The notes beneath the pieces are model-generated. The model was not told where the DNA came from, ran no database searches, and saw nothing but the letters and a program-made list of their open reading frames with translations. The position numbers were made by a program, and so were the translations under genes. A DNA stretch of 9,551 nucleotides from Parapedobacter lycopersici_A (GTDB lineage Bacteria > Bacteroidota > Bacteroidia > Sphingobacteriales > Sphingobacteriaceae), in NCBI RefSeq assembly GCF_040395035.1, contig NZ_JBEBRB010000088.1, forward strand, positions 1-9,551, given 5' to 3'. This document shows positions 1 through 6,408 of the stretch, piece after piece. How positions within the stretch are numbered: position 1 is the stretch's first letter; each line of letters opens with the position of its first letter.

Positions 1-532
1 CCTGCAATGAATTCATGATATTCGGTTCGCGGGCTTTCGTCAATTGTTCCGTATCAACACTTTGCGTGCTATAGGTAAGCGACCTGGCCTGCCGCTCGAT
101 ACCCAGTGCCGTTACCACCACCTCTTCAAGCGCGGTCGACGTGGCTTCCAGCGTTACATTGATCGTTTGCTGCCCGTTAACGGGTACCTTCCGCGAAACA
201 AACCCAACATAGGAGAACACCAGCGTCCCATCATTTGGCGCGCTGATCGAATAATTGCCCGCTGCATCGGTGGTGGCACCTGTACTTGTGCCTTCTAGCG
301 ACACACTTACACCGGTAAGCGCGCTTCCATCGGTACCGGTAACCCGTCCCCTGACAGTGCCGTTACCCTGTGCAGATACGGTTACGTATAACCCGGCAGT
401 CATCATAACCGACAGGAACAGGGATAGGCCTGCCTTGCGGAATACACCGGAGTACAACCCCAGCCTGGTAAAAAACACGGACTCCCGATGCTTCTTACAG
501 CAGTACATCAAGGGAATAGTAAAAAAATTCAT
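1..532 (-). CDS. Second SusC/RagA-type TonB-dependent transporter, N-terminal part only (continues beyond left edge)
   Basis: An open frame of 177 codons runs from ATG 532 off the left edge without a stop. The N-terminus starts with MNFFTIPLMYCCKK and a long basic region. A hydrophobic signal segment, LSLFLSVMMTAGLYVTVSAQ, follows. From codon 59 it has the carboxypeptidase-regulatory-like domain (TVRGRVTGTDG), the TonB-box-like ALEEVVVTALGIER, and the beginning of the plug up to AREPNIMNSLQ. From TVRGRV on it aligns without a gap over 119 codons with the operon's other SusC (84 identical by hand count, about 70%). ATG 532 is the first in-frame ATG after an upstream in-frame TGA; a second ATG at codon 9 is possible. 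No STN domain is present. Whether a SusD follows lies outside the window. Confidence 0.95.
   Translation of the reverse strand, partial: MNFFTIPLMYCCKKHRESVFFTRLGLYSGVFRKAGLSLFLSVMMTAGLYVTVSAQGNGTVRGRVTGTDGSALTGVSVSLEGTSTGATTDAAGNYSISAPNDGTLVFSYVGFVSRKVPVNGQQTINVTLEATSTALEEVVVTALGIERQARSLTYSTQSVDTEQLTKAREPNIMNSLQ
2..358 (-). repeat. Left copy of a 119-codon duplicated susC segment
   Basis: This segment encodes the regulatory-like domain through the start of the plug of the second susC. It is colinear and ungapped with 9043-9399, in the same orientation, offset by 9041 bp. Third codon positions differ widely, so this is an old paralogous duplication and not a recent identical repeat. Confidence 0.8.
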
Positions 533-867
533 AATCTTCGGTCGTTTTAAGTTAATTAATAAAAAACAGCTTTTAGTGAGGCCTACCCCTGCAACCGCAG
601 TCCGGGCTGGCAACCGGTTTCCCTGATTAGGCCGGGCATCTGATTTTCTTTCTTTTCATCAAGTGTATATTTATTGGTTAAATCCTATTACTTACGCGGA
701 CAGCGAGATGACCGCAAATCAAGTTGCCTGGCTTTTCTAATGTTAAGACCAGCCAACTTGAAAAAATCCCATCAGCCTCTCATTTTTTACATAAAGTAAA
801 TGCAGGACGCCGTGGGACTTCCGAAGAAAGATTAAAGCAACTTAATGAAATCAGCCGAGTGATGCTG
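533..867. other. Intergenic region between the AGE gene and the second susC
   Basis: These 335 bp hold no credible gene. Read on the minus strand they are mixed in composition and become AT-rich just before the second susC. Contents I can see are an imperfect hairpin at 719-761, a smaller AT-rich inverted repeat at 781-802 (TTTAC/GTAAA with a 5-nt spacer), and an 8-bp AACCGGTT palindrome near 614-621. I found no good match to the Bacteroidota promoter pair (TTTG, about 19 bp, TAnnTTTG); the nearest -7-like elements (TACACTTG and TTGATTTG) each have a mismatch and lack a -33 partner. The length suggests the second susC has its own promoter or is at least separately controlled, but this is inferred from spacing. 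Confidence 0.7.
719..761. repeat. 13-bp imperfect inverted repeat (stem-loop) downstream of the AGE operon
   Basis: The arms are 719-731 (TCAAGTTGCCTGG) and 749-761 (CCAGCCAACTTGA). They are complementary at 12 of 13 positions, with a 17-nt loop. On the minus strand it lies about 110 bp after the last AGE stop and about 190 bp before the second susC. It has a run of T before the stem but only ATTTG after it, so it is not a textbook intrinsic terminator. It could be a weak terminator, an mRNA-stabilising stem or a protein-binding site. Confidence 0.45.
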
Positions 868-2223
868 TCAGCCGAAAATACCCGATATTTTACCGCCCCT
901 TTCAACCATCCGGTTTAATGCCAGCAGATTAAGCATGAGGTGACGGGGGTGATGATAATGCTCGGCCCTAACCTGTTGAAACTCGGTTAGTTTTCTATTA
1001 CCTGCCGAAATCCAGAAGGCATATTCCGGTTTCGTAAATTTATCCTGGACATATTGATAGGTATCGTCGAAACACTGCTGTGCCCAGGTATCGCCGGTAT
1101 GCTCCAGCAGGAAGAGTGTGCCGATCAGTACTTCTTCCTGCAGCCATAGCACCTTATCCACTTTCCAGGTGTATTGGTCTACATGGTCAAGTGAGCGGAA
1201 AAATCCGCCATAAATACGATCAGCGGCAACCTTTACGTGCCGGCAAAATGCCGCAGCTGCGGTACGGAATAACGCCCGGTCTTTTTTCCGTCCGGCTTCG
1301 AACATTACCATCCACAGCGTTTCAATGGCGTGCCCCAGGTAGGAGAAGTTAGCAAACGCATTGTCGGGCCTGCTGAAGTCGTGATTCAGCAACTCATTCA
1401 TCAACCCGTATTCGGGGTTTAAGTGGTGATTCATAATGGCGTCGACACAGCGGCTCGCCAGCCGTTCAATTTCGGGGTCTTGGCGTCGCTCCAGGATCTG
1501 GGTAGCGGCACGCAAAAACACCATCCAGTGTCCGAGTACGCGCGGCCCGGGAACACGTGGTGCATCTGCCGACAAATAGTTAACATGATACGCATAATCG
1601 GGTTGGTCATACCGCCGCAGGCAGTCCAAGACAATCTCCTTTGCCTGTTGATAATAGGCTTCGTCGCCCGAGGCACGCGCAAATTCAGCCAGTCCCTCGG
1701 CGATGAACAGGTGGCCGTAGATATTGCCCTCGCCCGACGCTTCCGTACCGGTACGGTTATAGGACGCCGGCCAAAAATCGCCGTCAGCGGGCGTATCCCG
1801 GATAATGTGTTTAACGATAAAGTCCTTTGATCCCGTTGCTGCCTTCAGGATAGCGGGATCCTGACCGAAGTTGTTATATAAAAAGGAATACGTCCAAAGT
1901 CCGCGCCCTTCATACCAAGCCGATTTGGCATCTGATTTCCGTTCCCTGGTGACGATATCCACATTACACATGAATCCGCCGTATTCATGATCAATGACAA
2001 GTGCATCCATATTGGGGATAAACTGATCAAACAGCGCCGCGTGATACCGGTCACGGAGCTGCTTCAGCGTCATGGCGCCAAGGGTATCGATAACCGGGCC
2101 GGTTGCGGTTGTGGCACCCGCGGCTTTCAGAAAACCACCCGGGAGACCGAAAGCAAGCATACCCAACCCCAACAGGGATTGCTGTTTAATGAAACTGCGT
2201 CTTGAATATTCGATATTGTTCAT
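868..2223 (-). CDS. Tat-exported AGE-family sugar epimerase/isomerase
   Basis: This 451-residue protein matches enzymes that epimerise at C2 or isomerise free or N-acylated sugars, including N-acetylglucosamine, cellobiose and mannose-type substrates. The N-terminus carries a consensus Tat motif, SRRSFIKQ (7-14), a hydrophobic stretch, and a likely AGA cleavage site near residue 37, so it should act outside the cytoplasm. Most characterised relatives are cytosolic. Matching active-site positions are all kept: R107 in WYEGRG, H232 in GHWM, H298, E301 and W304 in GHAIETLW, W360 and E364 in WLQEE, and H424 in YHHPRH. The H+3/E+6/W and W+4/E spacings equal those of cellobiose 2-epimerase. The ATG lies 6 bp after the stop of its paralogue. 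The family is well supported; the actual sugar is unknown. Confidence 0.9.
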   Translation of the reverse strand: MNNIEYSRRSFIKQQSLLGLGMLAFGLPGGFLKAAGATTATGPVIDTLGAMTLKQLRDRYHAALFDQFIPNMDALVIDHEYGGFMCNVDIVTRERKSDAKSAWYEGRGLWTYSFLYNNFGQDPAILKAATGSKDFIVKHIIRDTPADGDFWPASYNRTGTEASGEGNIYGHLFIAEGLAEFARASGDEAYYQQAKEIVLDCLRRYDQPDYAYHVNYLSADAPRVPGPRVLGHWMVFLRAATQILERRQDPEIERLASRCVDAIMNHHLNPEYGLMNELLNHDFSRPDNAFANFSYLGHAIETLWMVMFEAGRKKDRALFRTAAAAFCRHVKVAADRIYGGFFRSLDHVDQYTWKVDKVLWLQEEVLIGTLFLLEHTGDTWAQQCFDDTYQYVQDKFTKPEYAFWISAGNRKLTEFQQVRAEHYHHPRHLMLNLLALNRMVERGGKISGIFG

Positions 2224-2229
2224 ATGCTG

Positions 2230-3480
2230 TTATATTTGGTTTATATCCGTGGTATTGGCCAGAAAATCCGACACCCGGCCTTTTCTTTTCATGAGTCGTC
2301 TTAATGACAATAAGCCGAGCATCAAGTGCCTCGAATGATGATAAAATTCGACACGCTGCCGGTTTTCTACCGCCAATGTCCGGTCGCCCGATGACACCCA
2401 GAACGCATAACCGGATTTTGCAAAGCTATGCTGCACATAACTGAATGTCTCTTCAATACATTCCTTTGCCCAGGTGTCGTCCAAGTGTTCGACAAGGAAC
2501 AGCGAACCGATTAATATTTCCTCATGCAGTCCAAGGATCTTGTCTGTCCGCCAGCGTTGGTCTTCAATGCCACTGAGGTATCCTAAATATCCACCGTAAA
2601 CCTCATCTTTGGCAACCGTCACATGATGTTTAAATAATCGGGCAGCACGCAGAAAAAGCGTGGCATCCTGTCGCCGCTCAGCTTCATACATCATCATCCA
2701 CAGCAGCTGGATGCCAATTCCAAAATTGCAGCTGTCCAGTCCTGAATCGGTAGTCGCCAACCGGTCAGGCACCCACACATCGTTGAGCAACCCCGATTCC
2801 GGATGTAAATGACGGTGCAGCACATAGTCTATACATTGGTCTATAATACGCACCATCCCCGCATCAGCCTCGTGGGTCAGTGCCTGGCTGGCAGCCCATA
2901 GTATCACCATCCAATGGTTAAGGAACTGCCCACCTGCAACATCCTTAAACGGTGCATACCGGTAGTCCGCTTCCAGGCACACTTGCAGGCTTTTCCGTAT
3001 CAGGTCCTTTCCCATCGCCCGATACATTGGCGCCGACATTGCCCAGCCATATTCCAGCAATCCTTCCGCAATATACAGATTACCAAAAATATCCCCCTCA
3101 CCGGAAATCACGCTCCCGTCACGCGCAAACAACGCGGGGAAAAAACCGTTATCTTCCGGTACGTGCGGCATGATGAAATCTTTCGATCCGGTGGCAATCG
3201 TCAGGTAACGGTCGTCCGCATCCAGCCGGTTATATAAGAAAGCATACGCCCATATGCCCCTTCCCTCATACCAGGCCCGTTTATTGGTCGATAGCCTTTT
3301 TTTTGCAGCGATATCAAATTCACACATAAATCCGCCATATTGGCGATCCACCACAAACTTGTCCAGGTTCGGGATAAGGCGGTCCATTAATTCCGCTTGA
3401 TACCGTTCTGCCAGTTTTTCCGGCCTGAATTGCCCGGTTGATCCGAAGGAAACCTGTCGTTGTCCGTTCATAGCATGCAT
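2230..3480 (-). CDS. AGE-family (N-acylglucosamine/cellobiose 2-epimerase fold) protein, leaderless, degenerate active site
   Basis: This is an (alpha/alpha)6-barrel protein of the AGE superfamily, 416 residues and a paralogue of the next gene. Shared landmarks are YGGFMCEFDI (48-57), AWYEGRGIWAYAFLYN (69-84, R74 matching the substrate-binding Arg), LNHWM (H189), W261, E321 and YHHSRHLM (H381). Three positions usually essential are changed. The His and Glu of the H-x-x-E-x-x-W helix are Ile255 and Gln258, and the active-site Trp of W-x-Q-x-E is Gly317 (in LGLHEE). The N-terminus MHAMNGQRQVSF has no leader, unlike its two operon neighbours. The ATG at 3480 follows the peptidase stop with no gap, suggesting translational coupling; an alternative ATG is three codons later. 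It may be a non-catalytic partner or have a different reaction. The fold is fairly sure; activity is unclear. Confidence 0.87.
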   Translation of the reverse strand: MHAMNGQRQVSFGSTGQFRPEKLAERYQAELMDRLIPNLDKFVVDRQYGGFMCEFDIAAKKRLSTNKRAWYEGRGIWAYAFLYNRLDADDRYLTIATGSKDFIMPHVPEDNGFFPALFARDGSVISGEGDIFGNLYIAEGLLEYGWAMSAPMYRAMGKDLIRKSLQVCLEADYRYAPFKDVAGGQFLNHWMVILWAASQALTHEADAGMVRIIDQCIDYVLHRHLHPESGLLNDVWVPDRLATTDSGLDSCNFGIGIQLLWMMMYEAERRQDATLFLRAARLFKHHVTVAKDEVYGGYLGYLSGIEDQRWRTDKILGLHEEILIGSLFLVEHLDDTWAKECIEETFSYVQHSFAKSGYAFWVSSGDRTLAVENRQRVEFYHHSRHLMLGLLSLRRLMKRKGRVSDFLANTTDINQI

Positions 3481-4707
3481 TTATAACCGGTCAACCCGTT
3501 GGATAAACTCATCGAATACGCGGAAAGCCTGCTCGGTACAATCCAGGGGCACATGCTGCGGAAGGTCGTCTGCACGATGATAACGCGGCAGTGTCTGTGC
3601 GTCGTAACCCCGGCTATTGATGTGTGCGGCTCGCGCTTCCGATGGGCGGAACGGTGCTGAGTCCATTGAAAACCCGTCATTGCTTTCAAAACGGGGATAG
3701 GACTTCAGACCCAAATCGCCATGAACGGAACGGATGATCCTTTTTATTTCGTCGTTTAACGAATTCACCCATAAATTGGGCCCCCAGGCCAGCGAATCAA
3801 AATTGATTACGTAACGGATATTTTTCATCGTATCAGCAGCCGACCGCACTTTCGCGTAATGCTTAGCACCCAATAGGCCATATTCCTCGCCGTCAGTTGC
3901 CGCAAATGTAAGGGTATGCTTATGGTTTCCCCTTTTAGCGGCTTCGTGAGCCAGCATGATCATGACGATCACGGAAGCCGTATTATCAATGGCACCCGGT
4001 GTCGTATACATGGTATCGGCATGGGCAAGAAAGAGGATCTCATCCGGCTGCTTTCCGGGTAACCGACCAATCACATTAATTCCTTTTCCATCGGAGGAAA
4101 GACGAACACGGGCATGTAAACGGACCGGGCTGCCGGACTTTGCTGCCCCTTCAAGCAGCGGAACATCCCGGTACCCGATACCGAAAAGCGGTGGCAGGGT
4201 CGGGTCCATACTCCGGTCCACCGGAATTGACCGGCCGTATTTATTGACAGTTATGTTGGCCAGCAATTCTTTATTTTCCGGATGGACAACGCTAAAACCG
4301 CTATCCTGCCAGCTGAGTATACCGGAGAGTCCATTTTCAGGTGTTCCGCGGCCACCAAACGCCAGGTTTGTCTCGATCACCTGTTGCCCGACCTCCATGC
4401 TCGCCCGGCCAATTAATTCCCACCTGTCAAACGCGTAGTCATCATAGTCGACCACAGGCAATGATTTTTTAAATTCCGCGTGAATGATGGCTGCACCGGC
4501 AGCGTAATGTTCGCTACCGGTAGCGCGGGGGCCAATCGCTGTACATAACCGGTCCAGCAACGCCCGGGTATATGCACTTCGCTCCGCCGGGTTACGCGGT
4601 ATGTCCGCTACCGGTGCCTCGTTTATCCACCCGCCCGCGCCAATCGCTATCGGCGCAAGCAGGGCCCCGGCAGACCGCGTGATAAATTCCTTCCTTGAGT
4701 ACTTCAT
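3481..4707 (-). CDS. M28-family zinc peptidase with Tat-like leader
   Basis: This is a predicted co-catalytic di-zinc exopeptidase, most likely an aminopeptidase, of 408 residues. All expected M28 residues are visible: H229 and D231 in FLAHADTMYTTPG, bridging D241 in AIDN, catalytic E274 and ligand E275 in ATDGEEYGLLG, D304 in VINFDSLAWG, and H377 in RYHRADD. The region between the leader and the catalytic core (about 110-210) may hold a PA-like insertion, but I cannot confirm that. The N-terminus has SRKEFIT followed by the hydrophobic AGALLAPIAIGAGG. This is Tat-like with one Arg replaced by Lys; Sec export is an alternative. The gene starts 36 bp after susD behind an A-rich leader with no Shine-Dalgarno. 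Its TAA stop directly abuts the next ATG. M28 also includes glutaminyl-cyclase-like members, but the full metal set favours a peptidase. Confidence 0.93.
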   Translation of the reverse strand: MKYSRKEFITRSAGALLAPIAIGAGGWINEAPVADIPRNPAERSAYTRALLDRLCTAIGPRATGSEHYAAGAAIIHAEFKKSLPVVDYDDYAFDRWELIGRASMEVGQQVIETNLAFGGRGTPENGLSGILSWQDSGFSVVHPENKELLANITVNKYGRSIPVDRSMDPTLPPLFGIGYRDVPLLEGAAKSGSPVRLHARVRLSSDGKGINVIGRLPGKQPDEILFLAHADTMYTTPGAIDNTASVIVMIMLAHEAAKRGNHKHTLTFAATDGEEYGLLGAKHYAKVRSAADTMKNIRYVINFDSLAWGPNLWVNSLNDEIKRIIRSVHGDLGLKSYPRFESNDGFSMDSAPFRPSEARAAHINSRGYDAQTLPRYHRADDLPQHVPLDCTEQAFRVFDEFIQRVDRL

Positions 4708-4743
4708 CTGTTTTTATAATCGTCTGCGATAACATTCCCTGAA

Positions 4744-6366
4744 TTAATCTGCAGGTGTGGGGAACAGCTCGATGGGTTTCGCATCCCACCACAACCGTGT
4801 GTCCATCCGGTCCGGTCCGCCGAGTAATTCAAGCGCTGTCTTAAACCCTTCGGCGTTGGACGTAGTTTCAATCGGTGGGTATTCCCGTCTTCTAGCCAGT
4901 TCGAACTTGGTCAGATTCGGATTGGAAGAAGCAATCAGTGCATAACCAACCGGATACCCCGTCCTTCTCCGTTCCGACCAGGCTTCCCATCCGTCGGGAA
5001 ACAGGGCCAGCCATTTTTGGGTAATGATCTGTTCGAGCTGGGTTTCAAAGCCTGCACCTGCCTGATAGGCGACAGGAATGTTGGTAACCGCCGGGCTGTT
5101 CCAGGGGTCGTCAATCGGCACGGGTAAACCGGTACCCTGGATGTATGTTTCAATTTCTGCCGGCGAAGCCGTTGTCGTGGACGAAAGCGCCATCCGGATC
5201 CCCTCTTCGTATAAGTCCTTTGCGGGACCGCCCATATTCCACCCCCGCAATGCCCCTTCGGCGCGTAAGAAATATACCTCAGCTGCCGAAATAACCCCCA
5301 TCGGCGCATTAACCCCAGCCTCGCCCCACAACCCGGTGTACAGCGGGCGCCATCGGTTTCCAATAGCGGAATAACTCAGGGTCATCCCGTTGCGGTCCCG
5401 CTGTTCCACAGGTAGCCCGTTCCGTAGGCCGCGGTACCCGCCGCCATCCCAGCGCGGCGACATGTATACTGCGGTCCGGGGGTCATCAAAACCAATGAGC
5501 AAACTGTAAATGGTGGCACTCATCCGCCACTCCTCGTGGTAGGTTATCTTCGATAATCCATTCAGCGAATTGATCGTCGTGGCAATTTCGCCGCTTTCGG
5601 CATTAGCCGTGATGACGCCGTCATTGATGGCTTTTTCCGCTTCGGTCCTGGCCAGTTCGGGGTCAACGTATACAACGCGCATGGCCAGCCGGAGCCGTAG
5701 CGAACCGGCGAACTTCAGCCATAGGCCAACGTCGCCGTTATACATCTGATCGTTAACGCCGAATGCGCTCGCAGTACCGACATGGTCTTTGAGAACGGCC
5801 ACGGCTTCATCCAGCGTACTGAAGAAATCGTGATATATCGCTTCCTGAGAATCGTAATTCACTACGGTTTCCGCATTGCCGAACTGGGAATAAATAATCG
5901 GGCCGAAATGATCGGTCATCCGATGGTAAGCCACCACCCGCTGTACTTTTGCAATCGCGTTTTCAACAGGCATATTGGCATCCACGGTAAATTTTTCCAC
6001 AAAAGCCAGCTGTGTAGCAACCATGGCGTAAAAATTAGACCATAGCCGGTCTTTATGTGCGCCGGCATCCACGTACTGGTCGGATTCGAATGCCGGGTGA
6101 ATATTGGAATGATATTGTGCATAGCGATCCGAATACAGTGCGGAATTCCAGATGTAGGTACTCATTCCGCTGACTGAATTGTACTGGGCCTGTGCAAACG
6201 CCTGCCCCAGCAAATTTGCATCGATCTTATCCACCACAATCTGGTCCTGGGGAGTATTCAGTTCATCAAATTCTGAAGTACAGGACAGCATACTGATTAA
6301 CGTAAATGCGGCAAGGGCCATATAAAAATGTCCGAAGCGCTGCTGACTATTTCGTTGACGTCTCAT
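4744..6366 (-). CDS. SusD/RagB-family nutrient-binding outer-membrane lipoprotein (SusD-like_2 type)
   Basis: This is the surface lipoprotein that caps the SusC barrel and helps capture ligand. It has 540 residues, normal for the family. A basic N-terminus and hydrophobic segment end in ISMLSC, giving a near-consensus lipobox with acylated Cys29. The following TSEFDELNTP is acidic, as in Bacteroidota lipoproteins exported to the surface. Family landmarks include YHRMTDHFGPIIYSQFG (147-163), the helical repeat AAEVYFLRAEGALRGW (361-376), the QKWLALFPDGWEAWSERRRTGYP region (450-472) and REYPPIE (494-500). The closing WWDAKP is typical of the SusD-like_2 branch. The ATG at 6366 is the first one that includes the leader; another ATG 7 bp upstream is out of frame. 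It lies between susC and the peptidase gene. The ligand cannot be read from the sequence. Confidence 0.96.
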   Translation of the reverse strand: MRRQRNSQQRFGHFYMALAAFTLISMLSCTSEFDELNTPQDQIVVDKIDANLLGQAFAQAQYNSVSGMSTYIWNSALYSDRYAQYHSNIHPAFESDQYVDAGAHKDRLWSNFYAMVATQLAFVEKFTVDANMPVENAIAKVQRVVAYHRMTDHFGPIIYSQFGNAETVVNYDSQEAIYHDFFSTLDEAVAVLKDHVGTASAFGVNDQMYNGDVGLWLKFAGSLRLRLAMRVVYVDPELARTEAEKAINDGVITANAESGEIATTINSLNGLSKITYHEEWRMSATIYSLLIGFDDPRTAVYMSPRWDGGGYRGLRNGLPVEQRDRNGMTLSYSAIGNRWRPLYTGLWGEAGVNAPMGVISAAEVYFLRAEGALRGWNMGGPAKDLYEEGIRMALSSTTTASPAEIETYIQGTGLPVPIDDPWNSPAVTNIPVAYQAGAGFETQLEQIITQKWLALFPDGWEAWSERRRTGYPVGYALIASSNPNLTKFELARRREYPPIETTSNAEGFKTALELLGGPDRMDTRLWWDAKPIELFPTPAD

Positions 6367-6373
6367 GATTCAT
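6360..6373 (-). repeat. 7-bp tandem repeat carrying the susD start codon
   Basis: On the minus strand ATCATGA occurs twice in tandem. The second copy supplies the susD ATG at 6366. The first holds an ATG at 6373 that is out of frame and would read eight codons before TAG, overlapping the susD start. It may be chance or may affect initiation at susD; there is no Shine-Dalgarno to decide. Confidence 0.4.
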
Positions 6374-6408
6374 GATTTTACGTAAGGATTCATAATTACC
6401 CGGTATAC

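Noticed and set aside
851..875. Direct repeat TCAGCCGA (851-858 and 868-875) around the AGE stop codon
   Set aside because: It is only 8 bp long, with two copies, one of them partly coding; this is within chance expectation and there is no supporting structure.
724..918. 64-residue plus-strand open frame across the intergenic gap
   Set aside because: It overlaps the 3' end of the well-supported AGE gene on the other strand, resembles no family I know, and has no visible start signal.
3956..4438. 160-residue plus-strand open frame inside the M28 gene
   Set aside because: It is antisense to a gene with all catalytic motifs; the translated protein shows no recognisable domain and is best explained as a shadow frame.
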